Positions 37,062-50,900 of a DNA stretch of 64,000 bases are shown here, in pieces. Under the pieces are notes generated by a model that was not told the origin of the DNA, did no database searches, and saw nothing but the letters and a program-made list of their open reading frames with translations. The translations under genes were made by a program, and so were the position numbers. The DNA is taken from contig OU744726.1 in assembly GCA_916613615.1 (NCBI GenBank), forward strand, positions 62,760,987 to 62,824,986. Reading direction: 5' to 3'. Numbering within the stretch: position 1 is the stretch's first letter; each line of letters starts with the position of its first letter. This DNA is from Steromphala cineraria (lineage: Eukaryota > Mollusca > Gastropoda > Trochida > Trochidae).

Positions 37062-38875
37062 AAAATGCATGTAGTTCGGTTAAGCTTCACAAATACATTT
37101 CCCTATTGCAAATGATAAAATGGTGTTTACACAAAAATGGCCGCCAGCATCATACTTCGTTGTTTCTCCTTTGGCCCAATTTATACAAATTAATTATAAT
37201 ATGCTGTTAATGTCCTTTTCCTGATTCTCTGCTCTTCCGTAATACATGTACATTGTCGTTGGAAATATATCATTTGGTTTCATTTAATGTTCTAAACACT
37301 AGATATTTAATTTATTTTTTATCACTTGAATAATCATATTAAATAATTAAAGTCCATAAAATATGATATATGTTAAAGATCATAATTGATATTCTTAAGA
37401 GAGAAACTTTTTGATAAGAATTTTCTCAATTTTATATTTGAGTAACAGTATATTTCAAATGATTTTACCTGGATCTGTATTTGTTTGAATTTTATCTCGA
37501 TGTCATGACAGATATAAATTTAATCTTCTTTGTAAGTCATAAATGAGTTGGGTAAAAAAAAAATGTTGCTTCATAAAGTATGCATTTATTAGGTTAACAG
37601 TGAAACTTAACTCTTTTTTGCGTTTTCAATAAATTTATATATATCCTTGTGTAATGGGTTTTCAGTCAGATAAGGAATAAAGACCTGTATTTGAAAAATT
37701 ACCACAGGTATTGATGAGAAATTACTCTTAATCATTCATTGCCATGTTATCTAATAGAAAATTTATGAAAACCAATTGTATTTAACATTTGTACAAAATA
37801 GAATGCTTTTAACATAACTTTGAAAAAATCTTGACTTTGGAAGTAGTGTCATGTGTTTTCAGTCACTTTTTTGAACCACTGTTATTTAGAATATGCTGGA
37901 CAGTTTTTAAAAGTTTATGTTTTATAATGACACAGAAAGTTGACAAAAGTCTGACTAAAAATATTTAATTGATATTTTTTAAGTAAATATTATTCTAAAT
38001 AAAAAAAACTTTGATTCATCATATTTCATACTGAAAAATCGAAAAACATGAAACACTGGGTTTAGAGGGTGACCTAACTATTTCACTGACAGGAATAACA
38101 GTTTTGATAGTCTCAGGTGCTTTGATAAAAGCTTCTCTTGGAGTATGTCCATATTTTTTTTAAATGTATTGTGCACTATTGAAAAATCATTCAAAACAAC
38201 TGAGATAACATTTAAAGTTTTGAAAATAAATTTGAGAAGAAAAAACACTGAAAACGATGAATATATTTTTTCTTAAAATGGCAAGTGACAATAAATATTA
38301 TCACATCAAGACATCTCATTATGTAAAGAATTACAAGGAAATTAGGTGGAGAGTTATTAGAGCAAGGTTTGAAAATAAAAAGACTTTCTTTCCCATATAA
38401 AATTGGTATTAGAAAATTTGCTTTAAAATATGATGTTTTTTATGTTTTGGCCATACATTTTTTTCTTAAGCAAATTATATTTTAAATGACTATTCCTAGA
38501 TGCGCCTATGAACCCTCTGCTGCAAATAATCCACAAGATACTTTAATATCCCTTTGGATATGTTCACAAAAGGGAGTCAAAATGACTGACCGAAAACACA
38601 TGATGACTGAAAACAGATGACTTGACGATATCTCTCTGAGTTTCATATTATTTTGTTTAATAAGAATTTGTTTTTACCCTGAAAATAATGATTAAAATTT
38701 TTGAAATTATGAATTTACAGTCTTAACTAGTACATACATAATGAAGTGATATTGAAAACTTTTCTCTTTCTGTTTTGAGTTTTTAGCACCATTGAAAGCT
38801 AGGGCAGAAGCTTTTTTGTTTTAGGCAAAGAAAGGGATTTCACAAAACAAACTAACTGTTCCTTATTGCAGGTCA
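37062..38875. other. Non-coding interval
   Basis: No gene seen. The only structure is the small MITE-like core fragment near 37118-37160. Confidence 0.5.
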
Positions 38876-38879
38876 ATGA

Positions 38880-39184
38880 ATTCAAATTAAAAATTACAGT
38901 TCTCACACAAAATATATTTGTAGGTTAAGCTAGGTGGATCGAGCCATCCCTATCTCAAATGATTTAGAGGTGTTCACTCTAAAATGGCTGCCTGCAGTTT
39001 TTGGTTGTTATTGGTTATTATTTTTTCTATGCTACATATACACGTTTAATAAGGAGATGTTAGACTCTCTGAAGTTGATTCATTTGGCATAACAAATATT
39101 TAATTAAATTTAATTGATTTATTTAATTGTTATGGAATTTTTTTATATATTAGATTAAGTTCAAAAATATGTGGCTGCCCCTTT
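38880..39184 (+). mobile_element. Old, diverged relative of the TTAA MITE
   Basis: Keeps the order of family landmarks: a degraded cacacaaaat, gaggtgttcac, aaaatggctgcc, and a gtggctgcccctttat end. It is far more diverged than the other copies, so it may be an older subfamily. Confidence 0.5.
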
Positions 39185-39478
39185 ATTTATTAACATGAAA
39201 TCCTATATGTAGCAGCCATGCTTAGGTTGCTCTCTGGTGAAATTATTCAAATATTGATTCAGAAATTTTCATAAAACAAATTAAAACTAACAACAAATTT
39301 CATTGGATTTATTGAAACCTATTTATTTCCAATGAGATCAGAAAATTGGCTCCAAACATGCAATAATTGTATCAAATTTAATGATAATAACCAATCATGT
39401 TTGCGTGCTTCTTTAATCAAAGGAGATTCATATTTCACTAACAGTTTATGACAATGAATTTTGAAGTGCAATGTTTAA

Positions 39479-39811
39479 AGGGGCAGTAGACTGTTTTTGA
39501 TAATTTTATGTTTCAAATATTTCACTGATAATTTAAAGTTAATGCTAAATGTATTATTTTGACAGTGTCAAAAATCTGATTACACAAGCCAATAATCCAT
39601 AGTCCGAGGACAAAGTATGAAGATTCACTTAAAATCCGAACACCTTTAATTCTTTTTGTGTAAGAAAAAGGAATCGCATGGCTTAACTTTACGTTATATA
39701 TTTGAATTATAACTGCTTCATTTGGTTTAAATATATTGTCTTTCAATTCGAACCATTAGTTTCATTTTCCTGACATCACCTTATCCCCCCTAAAAACGTG
39801 CTATTGCCCCT
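39479..39811 (-). mobile_element. TTAA MITE, copy with internal deletion
   Basis: TTAA at 39475-39478 and 39812-39815; reverse orientation. The ggccgcc core is deleted (aaaatccgaacacc), making it about 20 bp shorter than other copies. Confidence 0.9.
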
Positions 39812-39815
39812 TTAA

Positions 39816-40882
39816 AATCTCAGGGTAACAACATTTCAAGATTAGTACAGCTCTTTACATTCCAAATTTTGGTAGAAGTGGGACAGAAGAGAAGTTTTCA
39901 AAGACAACTTTTTAAATTGAAAATAATTATGAAAGTCTATGACAAATTTTCCTCTTAAAGCTTAAATCCTTACTATAAAATTTTCCATATAAATTGTGAA
40001 AAAATAACATAAAATAGACAACTTAGGTTGTTAAGACCAGTTGTCAGAAGAAATTGGGCATGTGTCACTAACCCTTGCGGCACCTGGCATTTTTTCTACA
40101 TTTTGTGTAAACATAGTTTTACTTACTTGTGAAAAGGTCAGATTTTGTTCAGTATTTAGTCTGGAAAGACCTATTGCTCTGGTAAACTGGGTATTTTTCC
40201 TTGCCCGTGGCATACTGACTCATTCAAGAGGAAGAAAAAATCATTTATCATTTTCATCAAAATTGATTAAATTTTGTTATGTAAATAGATTTGTGTTCCT
40301 GTTTAAATTTCTTTACAAAGAAAATTTATGAAATTGCTTATTTGCGTGACTCAATCTCTTAAGAAATGATTTTTTTCACATTTATTTTCCAATTATTCAG
40401 TGATCAATTTCAGTGATTTGAAAATATTTTTTGTTGGATTTGATAAAAGGAACTTGATAATTCTAAATAAATGATTTAAATAAGATGGCTTCTCTCTTCT
40501 TGTGCTTTTCATGTAGCTGTTACTTTTGTTACTACTCTTGTATTTCAATTAGTTTTTGCAATGCCAACAATAATTTTCATATTCATATTTACACTTTTCC
40601 ATGGCAAGAAAAACCAATATTTGGACAAATATGTACCTTTTTTTAAGATTGTTCACATTATAAACAACCAGTTGTCCTTAATTATTGTTTTCCAATCCAA
40701 TCTTCTATGTGCTTTCCAATTAGCAATGTAAATGTAACATATCATTGTCTGAGAAATAACTTTCTTGTTGAAAGAACAGAAATCAAAAATTGATTATTAG
40801 TTATACCAAGATCCATTCCAAGGACAGCTAGTCAGAAAATATCTTGATAAGAGAGTTTGCATAAGACATGTTGTCCCTCATA
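39816..40882. other. Non-coding interval
   Basis: No supported gene. Overlapping ORFs at 40031-40331 lie on opposite strands and show no domain. Confidence 0.45.
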
Positions 40883-40886
40883 TTAA

Positions 40887-41256
40887 AGGGGCATGCAGTA
40901 GCATGTTTTTAGGGGGAATATATATAGGTGATGTCAAGAAAATGAAAATTAATGGTTCCAATCGAAAAACAATGTATTTAAACTGAATGAAGCATTAATA
41001 ATTCAAATATATATATATAAGATTAAAAATTAGCCATACGATTCCTTTTTCTTACACAAAATGAATTAAAGGTGTTCACACAAAATGGCCGCCAATGGAT
41101 TTTGTGTTGATCTTCATACTTTGTCCTCTGAATATGGGTGATTGGTTTGTGTAATGAGATTTTTGACACTGTGAAATAATACATATATCATTCACTTACA
41201 ATTATAAGTGAAAAATTTGAAATATGAAATTATAAAAAAAACGTGCTACTGCCCCT
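40887..41256 (+). mobile_element. TTAA MITE, full copy
   Basis: TTAA at 40883-40886 and 41257-41260. It has small insertions (aggggcatgcagtagcatg at the left end) but complete internal segments. Confidence 0.92.
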
Positions 41257-41260
41257 TTAA

Positions 41261-42409
41261 GAAGTACCAAATTAATTATTATCCAGCAATTCCAGCATTT
41301 AGATGTAATCAATGTCCTTCTTAAATGCCCTTCGAAACAAATTTAACTTGTTAATGCAGAAGAAGCAAATATTTGATAAATGCTCATTTCGAGAGAAGCA
41401 TTAAAACATAAATGTTCAAAGATGAAAACAAAATCATGTTAATTTACAAATATTTTATCCCTTGTCCCTTTCAGCTAAAACATATTTTGTACATGTTCCT
41501 ATTAAACCAATAAAGGCTATCATTTGATACTGCCTAAGAAATAGATTTTTCATCCAGACACGATGTAGGTGATATCGGCAGTGACACAGGGAATATATTG
41601 AGTTATCACAGATCTGGGTGTATAATATGACCAGCCTGTATACTAATGTGATATGTAGAGCGCCTACGCTTCATCTGTATTAGTCATTTGGTCTCTGAAG
41701 ACTGCTAAAACCAGTTATATAAACTTTTATAGGTTATATTAGATATACATGGTTTTTGTCAAGGAAAACAGGTATTCCTTTTCAAATATCATTATTTGAT
41801 GTATATATCATGCCCATAATTGCACTCTTATTCTCATTTTGTCTTAGGTTAGTTACATGCAATAGTAAAATCAGTTATAGGATGACTACGAGTTAAGAAT
41901 TCGAAATTGATTTGAGGCATTTGTTAAAGAAATATATGTTTTTTATATATTTTGTCACCCACCAAGGCTCAATAATTCACATAAAATTATGAATTTTCAA
42001 ATTGGTTTAAAAAGTTAGAAATTCAATTTATAACTTGATAAATTTTTAATCCTGAATATGTTACAAAATATATTTATCAAAATTCAGAATGCACTTTATA
42101 CCAGAATTATGATATTATATGACTTTTAGTAACAAATATGATTGACGTCTTTAACACATAAAGGTTTTTAAAATATTTTCAACGATTATCAGGAAAATGC
42201 TGACAATAAACACTTTCAAGACTTTGTTCAAGAAAGAGAGTTTAGGCTATCTGTTGGAAATGTAAGGAATGAATAATTTATTTAGTAAGTGCATTTAGCT
42301 TGAAGTCACTTTCAGAAGAAAATGAAGCAATGTTGTTCACAGCAAGACAACATTTCAACTGATAAGTTTTATTCAGCTAGTTAATTTCACATCATTTTGT
42401 GTAACTTTG
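41261..42409. other. Non-coding interval
   Basis: Nothing recognised. Confidence 0.5.
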
Positions 42410-42413
42410 TTAA

Positions 42414-42771
42414 AGGGGCAGTAGCACGTTTTTAGGGGGAATATATCAGGTGATGTCAGGAAAATGAAAATTAATGGTTCCAATTGAAAGACAATGTATT
42501 TAGACTAAATTGAGCAGTAATAATCTAAATATATAATGTAAAGTTTAGCCATACGATTCCTTTTTCTTACACAAAATGAATTATATAGGTGTTCACACAA
42601 AATGGCCGCCAATGGATTTTATGTGAATCTTCATACTTTATCCTCTGACTATGTATGATTGGCTTGTGTAATTAGATTTATGACACTATCCAAATAATGC
42701 ATTTAGCACTAATGAACAATTATCAGTGAAAATTTAAAATCAAAATTATAAAAAAACGTGCTACTGCCCCT
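42414..42771 (+). mobile_element. TTAA MITE, full copy
   Basis: TTAA at 42410-42413 and 42772-42775; full ends and internal segments, close to consensus. Confidence 0.92.
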
Positions 42772-43114
42772 TTAAACATGATACTTGGGGAGCAGTTTCT
42801 AACAGTACATTCAATTCAATAAGAAAGTTAAGGATATTTTTATTTATTATTTATGGTTATATATTAAAAGAGTTATGTGGGCTGCATTGTTTTGACATCA
42901 ATACAATTCATTGGATAGTACAATCAAGAAGGGAGATAACACCACCTTATCTTTGAAATGATGTCCCGGTATATAGCGGGTAACATATTGCATCTGATAT
43001 CTCCAGTAACAGTCCATGGTTTCACAGTCAAACACTAAAACTGAACTTTTTTTACTACTGTACTATACTTATAAGTGTAAAACAACTTTATGTTTCCTTT
43101 TGACTCATAATGTA

Positions 43115-43330
43115 CAGCTTGCTTTTCATGCTAACGGCCCGGGGTTCAAAACTTGGGGAAGGCACCAAACATTTATTACTTGTGATTTTCACTATGTTGG
43201 TAAGACTCTTCATCCACATTACACTCAGTCCACCCAGCTGCATGAGTACCTGAACAACAGAATGTATGGACCCATACTGTCATATGCAAGCGCTTAATAG
43301 CGGCATCGAATTATTATTCCTTCAGGGTAA
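43115..43330 (+). mobile_element. tRNA-derived SINE
   Basis: The head reads gcttgcttttcatgctaacg, then gcccggggttcaaaacttgg, which contains a B-box-like GGTTCAAAACT. The body has the cagtccacccagctgcatga and gtacctg core. The tail has aagcgcttaatagcggcatc followed by attattatt. This order of head, core and (ATT)n tail is typical of molluscan SINEs. A member with the same core and tail lies inverted at 59325-59690. Confidence 0.75.
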
Positions 43331-43511
43331 TGTTAGAATCTGTGCACCTAGCATGGAAATACCTTATTACCCCTTACAAAAAAAACTCTAATTAGCAATA
43401 ATGTTGCAGCATTGTTTTCGCTCGACCGTGCCGCAACGTAGCGGCTGAAATTACGAATTTACCATGCAAATTAGCGATCAACAGCGTTGCAGCTAGCTCA
43501 TTTGCATACAT

Positions 43512-43840
43512 GACGACAAGCGTTGCACTCTTATGAGCGACAAGCGTTGCACTCTTATGAGCGACAAGCGTTGCACTCTTATGAGCGACAAGCGTTGCAC
43601 TCTTATGAGCGACAAGCGTTGCACTCTTATGAGCGGCATGCGTTGCACTCTTATGAGCGGCATGCGTTGCACTCTTATGAGCGGCATGCGTTGCACTCTT
43701 ATGAGCGGCAAGCGTTGCACTCCTATTAGCGGCAAGCGTTGCACTCTTATAAGCGGCATGCGTTGCACTCTTATAAGCGGCATGCGTTGCACTCTTATTA
43801 GCGGCATGCGTTGCACTCTTATTAGCGGCAACCGTTCCAT
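43512..43840. repeat. 24-bp subterminal minisatellite, about 13.7 copies
   Basis: The unit is gcgacaagcg followed by ttgcactcttatga. The first five units carry gcgacaag, later ones gcggcatg, and the last carry ttattagcggca. Because the period is a multiple of three, several frames on both strands stay open and give spurious octapeptide-repeat ORFs. The array lies about 140 bp inside the left transposon end. CACTA elements use arrays of short subterminal motifs as transposase-family binding sites, so that role is plausible here. Confidence 0.9.
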
Positions 43841-44149
43841 TTGTTTTACTTCTAAAAGCGACAGTTTTTTTACTCATGGGTGGGTTAGAGCCAATATATA
43901 TTTATTCAGTGTAATGTATCAAAAGAAGCTCACAGTTTCTCTCATGACTACACTGAATACACAAACTTGAACAAAAGTTCAACATGGCTAGTCAGTATAA
44001 GAAATACAAAAACATTGCAAACTTTTTATTTTTTTATTTTGACGACACATGATTAATAACAATAACAATAAAATGTGTGACAGTTGTACATGCAGAAATA
44101 TGCGTGTAAAATGAGCTTTTATACAACATCAGGCATCCTAGCACTAACA

Positions 44150-44395
44150 TGATTGAGGTGGTTTTAACACCACTTTCAGTATTTCACTTATGTCGGTGCT
44201 GCTAGTATAATTGTAGGTGTAGTGGTTTTGCGTCGCAGTGAAATCTACAGGCATCGGCTGGAACTATTGGGGGTAGAATACTGAAATTCAGTGTAGCATT
44301 TCACACAGTTCTCTAATGCAGAAAAATTCCAAGACTCATGGCAGGATTTGAACCACGGACTAGTAACATGGACCATTAACAGGTTTGAGAGATGT
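44150..44395 (-). mobile_element. tRNA-derived SINE, minus strand
   Basis: On the minus strand the B box ggttcaaatcc lies near the head (44333-44358, within tagtccgtggttcaaatcc). The 3' part reads ccgacataagtgaaatactg, then gaaagtggtgttaaaaccac, a tail common in molluscan SINEs. It sits between the subterminal array and the BEN gene's last exon, apparently inserted into the larger element. Confidence 0.65.
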
Positions 44396-44977
44396 GCTGA
44401 ATTATTCCTCATTAATCATCATCTACATGTTATTTTATAAAATAAAATAAATATGACCCACATCTTGAAATATTTTCATGAAAACAGACATCCTAATACA
44501 CATATTTGAGATGATTATGCTTAATTATTTTGTACAATCTTCTTTTACCTAATGTGTAATAATCAAATTTTATATCTCATTTACATTTTAAATAACAATC
44601 AAAATAAATGTGACAGTTTCGAACTCATTTTGAAATACACTCATCAACTCAGACATCTGGTGAGTTACCGTTGAACAAACATCTAAGAACATAATTCATC
44701 ACAAAAAAATAAAAATGACAATTTCAAAATTAATTCACATTTTCAGACATTAGCACTGACAGGTTTGTGAAAAACCAATTTCCTACTTCATGAATAAAAA
44801 TTTTGAAAATAAATGTAGCCAGTGTCACACATGGCAAGAGAATTGAAAATACTTTAAACAGTATATAGCACTAAGAGATTACTAACTAACATGTCCAACA
44901 ATTTAAAATTGTTTGATTATTTAAGCATCAGGATAACTAGCTAAGAAGGAAACTGCAAAATTTCCTATGGGACTCCT
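44396..44977. other. 3' flank of the BEN gene
   Basis: No coding sequence. This is presumably 3' UTR of the minus-strand gene. No minus-strand AATAAA was found in it; the nearest TTTATT on plus is at about 44025. Confidence 0.4.
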
Positions 44978-47900
44978 CTAGATACTGGGGTCTTGAGCGG
45001 CTCCTGAAAAGAGAACATATTAATTAGTTTCAATGAAAAAAGACAATTAATATTAATGTTCTTTTTTAACCTAGAAAAATGTTATCAGTACTTAAATTTT
45101 CAAATGCATGTCCTGAGGACAATAAATTATTATTATTACTATTCACAAAAGTTGCATTTTGGAAAATGCTCTAGCAGAAAAGTCACTTACTCTTCAATAT
45201 CCTGGCCCTAAGGCCTCTTCTCATTGTTGAGAGTTTCTGATTGGATGCCTCATTGAAGGCCTTTGGCGTCATCCTTAGTTCACGTACAGCAAACACTGAG
45301 AACAAAAAATAGTATGATTTCATATTATTTGTATTTAATCATTACTAATTAATTATAATATATATTAATTATTATTATATATTATTTATATATAATAAAT
45401 TATATTTTTTTACAAAAACAATTCCATACACTGGTTTATTATGGAATTTACAAATTCACCTAAGATTTTAACCGAGATAGTAATTCTTTCAAAACAAGGA
45501 AACTCACCTCTTACAGCTTCAATGACAATCTTCTGCCATCCATGGAATGTGCAGATTCCGCCGACATCCCCGACATCTGTGGGCTGGAACATGCCAGAAA
45601 TCATGGCCTTAACCAAAAATCCACCATCTTTTTTGTTGGTTTTTGCCCGGACTGTCGTAAACCAGGCAGTTGGTACAACCAAAGGATGCCCTTCCGCTAA
45701 AGTGATGTACCCAGGGGGACAGGCCATGTCAGCACTTAGGATTCTCTGTTAAAGAAATGACATAATAAAAATCTTGTTGATATATATGAACACATTTTTG
45801 GGGGATTTGAGAAAATATTCAGTTTCGTTTTGTTTTTGTAAAAAATGATATATTATTGATCAATCATAAGTAATTTATTTACAGTATTTGACGATAACAA
45901 TTTGAATTCACAATAAAAAAAATAACAATTTGATCACACTTACAAATTCACACTTTTCGATCTGCAGGCCTGTGGCCGGTTTGTAGTGGTGAGCTGAAAA
46001 CATAAATCAAACATGAACAATTGCACACATGGACAGATTGAAAAATGACATGTTAGTTCAGTATAGGTTAATATCCTTGTAACTCTCCATTCCTGGAAAA
46101 AAATGGAGCTGAGGCTCATAATATTTTTAGGAATGGATAGTTACAAGGATATTAACTGATTCTCAACCTATTGCCTATATAAACATTTGAAATTTCAAGT
46201 CAAAAACTTGGTGAAAAATAGAACGTACTGAAAATAAAGCATAGAAAAAAATGCTGTCACACGTTTACTTTAATATGTTATAGATTTCAGAGCATGCTAA
46301 CTTTTGTTTTTCTTTTCATTCATTAATATTTTTACATTTACATCACAACTTGATAAGTAGTTTTTCATTAAATATCTTATTATTTCAACATTTACCTATG
46401 GATGGAGGATTCTGGTGATTTTTCAAGCAAGCAAGCTCAGCAGTGAGTTTCTGAACTTCTTGTTCAAGACTAAGGATCCTGAGATCCTTTTCCGAACAAG
46501 CATCGCAATGCGTGAGTAAGTCTGCCGTGAACGAATGGCCAGTGTAGGGTCTTCTCAGGAGAGGGGTGTGTACAAGGGTGGGGCTAGGAGCAGAGGGAGT
46601 AAAGAGAGGGGAAGGGAAGTAGTTAGCTAAGGAGGGAAGTGAGGAAGGCAGGGTTGGGGTGAAAGGGGTGGACGGGGCAGCAGGCTGGAATGGGAAAGGA
46701 GTAGGCAAGCTATTGTTAGTTGAGGCATGCTGGGGAGCAAAGGAATCATGCTGGGTTGGTTGGGATGAGGGATGCTGGGTTAAGGGGGTAAGAACGACAG
46801 AGGGGGGAGGAGGGGTTGGAGAACGGGGAGGAGGAGGGGTGGGAGAACGGGGAGGAGGAGGGGTGGGAGAACGGGGAGGAGGGGTGGGAGAACGGGGAGG
46901 AGGGGTGGGAGAACGGGGAGGAGGAGGGGTGGGAGAACGGGGAGGAGGAGGGGTGGGAGAACGGGGAGGAGGAGGGGTGGGAGAACGGGGAGGAGGGTTA
47001 GAAGAACGAGCAGGAGGGGGGTTAGAAGAACGAGCAGGAGGGGGGTTAGAAGAACGAGCAGGAGGGGGGTTAGAAGAACGAGCAGGAGGGTTAGAAGAAC
47101 GAGCAGGAGGAGGGTTAGAAGAACGAACAGGAGGAGGGTTAGAAGAACGAGCAGGAGGAGGGTTAGAAGAACGAGCAGGAGGGGGGTTAGAAGAACGAGC
47201 AGGAAGTGCAGCATGCACTGTGACGGGAGCCTGAAACAACCTTCTAGCCATGTCCTTAGCAGCCTTAACTCGAGCACTTGCTGCTTCCTTCTGGGCTGCT
47301 TTCAGGTCTGAAAATAAATTATATAACATTTCATAAAATGCATATTTTGTTTCAGGGTTCAAAATAAGCAGTTGCCCAGTAGCCAATGACTAGTGATGAA
47401 AGATGTTGGGCTAGTATAATGCAATGACCTGAAGTGCAAGGACTAGTTAGATTTTAATTAACACTTTTGATTATGTCGATGTACTTTGAGAGACATTTTA
47501 GAAGTTGGAATGGCAAAGATTTGATACAGATTCTCGCATACAATGAAAAAAAGAAGTTGTCAACCATAAATTCCTCTGCATTATAATCAGGAATGCACCA
47601 GTCTGAATAGCTGGTTCAGCAATGGGACTGTTTGTTGATGGGTTAGTCTGTTGGACAGCACATAGTAGTATTGAGGTCTAAAACGTCCATTCACATAACA
47701 CTTGAGAAAAACATAGTAATTTTACCTTTGGACTTCTGCTTTGATGTCTCTTGCAATCCCTCAACAGCTGAAAATAAAAATAAGAAGATAATTCTTGCTC
47801 CCTAATTAATTTTCAATAAAAACAAATAAAGAATAATTTTTGTTTGAAAATTTTTTTTGTATGTATTTCAACTTCATAAATACACCACAATGCACTACAA

Positions 47901-50900
47901 ATATACACTACAAGTTTGTAATTTTCATTTACAAGCCCAAACTTAAGCATTGTCGTGCTAGTTATACCCAAAAGTAATTGCTTTCCAAGTCGTTCAAGTG
48001 ACAACAGCATGTTTTTAATTTAGTAATGTAATGTTTTGTGTAATACATAATGAAGTATATTGATAATTAATGTTAAAAATCTCATTGCACAAAAGAGAAC
48101 AAATCACATGAAGTCTGTTTTGGATGAACACCTTTTATAATTGTTAAGGAAAGTGAATTTCATCAATAAATCCATTACATTATGTATGTATTTGATTTTT
48201 TACTGTATACTTCATTTAGTTTGGATAAAAAATCCTTTGGGCCCATTTATTTTCCTGTCATGTTTTATTCCCCCTGAAAACGTGCTATTGTCCCTTTAAA
48301 ACATTAATTAATGCAACAATTCAATAAAATAGAATTGCCTAGGTTACCAACAAAATAAGGATTGTATGACTAACCATCATTTGTCTTTTGTTTCTTGCTT
48401 GGTCCTCCTGTCTGCTTTCCCTGTGGTTTCTTTCTCTTCTCTGGTTCTAAAATTAGACAGATTAAAAAAATTAAAAACACCTTTCATTTAATAACATTAA
48501 AGAAAGTATATCTTAGTAATTGCATCATCAAATCATGATAATTATTTTAACATTGCTTTAACTACATTTGGCGATTAACATTTCCAGTTACTTAGACGGT
48601 AACACTAATAAATATTGGGTAGTTAAGTTTTCAAGAATGTTAATTATTCCAAACCTGATGTGTTGACTGCAATGACAAGTGCACTGTATCGTCGGTTTGT
48701 GGGGGGCCATAATGCAACGACATCATCACCACCTTGAAGCTCTGAGAAAGATGAGATGCTAGCCCCATCCTCACGATCTAAACCTATCTCAGATAGGTCT
48801 ACAATGCTCCTCTCCTTTCCATCTTCAAACTGGACAATCACATGATCAACTGAAAGGAAATGAAAACAATCATTAGCAAGTTTGTCTGAATAAAGATGAT
48901 AAATGAAAATACTAATATTTCTATTTTTAAACAGACACTTTTATTACTAGGTTGTTTTTTTTAAATGAAAAACTATAAATTGCTTAACATGAAATAAAGA
49001 GACAACAGCTGTGTCACTAGACAGTAAGTTTCTAGACATGTTCTAGTGTTACAAGATATCATTTAAGTTTGTAGCAACGAAGCCACCAACATTTTAATTT
49101 CCAAATGCTTTTCGAAACAATTTCGACAAGGGGACAGTTATCAGTTGTTTTTGTCTATCGATCCTTGCGCAAGAAAACGTCTCAACAGATCGTTCAGGTT
49201 GAAACCCTCGATCATACAATATTGTTTACATCTAACTTGTTTACAAAACTTACGAGTACCGGGGAAAATGGCGATCCTTTAGCATACGGTTAACTACAAC
49301 TTATAATTATTGCAGACGGCACATACGTCAGACATAAAAAAAATTATGTTTATTTAGGAAGGAAACAGTAAAATAATATCACGGCGTTTTCTTACAACTC
49401 TTTGTAATAATAACTATTGGCCATAGTAACGTTATTTTCAAATGATATATTATCAGTTAACAAAAAGAATTATAAGTGGCAATCTACATTTAGGGGAACA
49501 GTATCTATGGCCGGAAGTATGTTAAGTGAACAATCGTAAAGCATGATGGGACGTGTAACAGGCTTAAGTGAACGTTAATTAAATACAAAATACTAAATAA
49601 CCATAAAATATATTAATCTCAACGACTGACAAATGTTATTAAAACACAAACACAGAAACTGTTATTGTTTTAAAGCTAAAAAACATACGGTCAAGTTTCT
49701 TAGTTAGGCGTAATGTAATATCACCCTTTCAACAATCGACAGTAATACGATTTAATAAATCACGATGTAATTCGTAAAAAATATGCATTATCGATTTACT
49801 ACTGCCTAATTGTGCTCGAATTGTTGAGGGTGTCTTTATCAAATTTTCGTTTGTGATATTAAGTTGTTAATGATTAACATTAAATAGTAACTTATTCTTA
49901 ATATCATTATAGTTGTTGGAAAGTAGTTTCCAGCAATATGATCGAAACTTTTACTCTAATCCATGGCGTTAATTATAATTCAGAAATAATACAGAATAAA
50001 TATAAAAAGAATATCTTATATTAAATGATGGATTTTAACACCAGAAAATACTGTTAGTTCTAAAAATGTTTAATTCAAGTATATGAAGCCATGAAGTTCA
50101 AATTACGTCATTCACTGTTCTTTTATCCAAAATGGCTTTGATAGGCCTATACATTCAATAATATGGTTACCGAAGTTAAAGAAACTCTGTTAATTATTTC
50201 ATGGCGATTTGATAAAATTCAAAGTTCAACACGTTATACCATTAGGCCTACTATTCAATAAGCAACGTACGTGTGGTATCAACACTATTCGTTATTTATT
50301 CGTTTGTAATTGACTTCATGCAGTTTTGTAACTATTTTTATGTAGGGCCTACAGGACAGGCATTTATATAAGCATTTGCTTGTTTGACAATCCTTTTCCG
50401 TCGTGTTCATGAAATAAAATATGTTTAAATAAATTATATACTGCTCTGTTCTTTATAGTCATTATGAAAGATTTAATTACAATGGATCTTTGATAAAATT
50501 TAAGTCGTTCACGAAATAAACGGAGAATTAAATAAAATTTGTAGCTTGGGTGATTTCCTACGAACAATTAATAATATGACTATTCTATCGAAGTCATTGA
50601 AATGAATGTACATACCTATAAAAACGTGTCCGTCGGAAGATTTTAAAGGACTCTATTAAACAATTATTGTGTTATATATTTTATTTGACTGAATATCGAG
50701 CTATCCCTAACGTATGACAAGCCTTTTGAAATTAGATTTTTTTTCTTCTATTATTTCAGTTCATTTCACACCAAAGTATCGATTACATCAGAAATAAATT
50801 GTGTGAATAATTCGATGCTTGAACATGACACGTTTTTCTTTCTTCGGTAATTTTCTAATAACATTTACAAGTTTTCAATATTGTATCAAAAATTTATAGT

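Noticed and set aside
43392..43970. Octapeptide-repeat ORFs on both strands (up to 161 codons)
   Set aside because: They arise because the 24-bp array unit is divisible by three, so several frames stay open; no splice or start context supports a protein.
44333..44358. tRNA gene on the minus strand
   Set aside because: Only the B box is good; stems do not pair and a SINE body follows.
45441..45752. 103-codon plus-strand ORF opposite BEN exon 7
   Set aside because: Antisense shadow of the BEN domain coding exon.
46659..47277. Gly/Glu-rich and Leu-rich ORFs overlapping BEN exon 5
   Set aside because: Shadows of the proline-rich coding minisatellites; only the minus-strand frame joins both neighbouring exons in phase.
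47308..47386. N-terminal extension of the proline-rich ORF
   Set aside because: A clear acceptor at 47308 shows that this stretch is intron; exon 5 begins at 47307.
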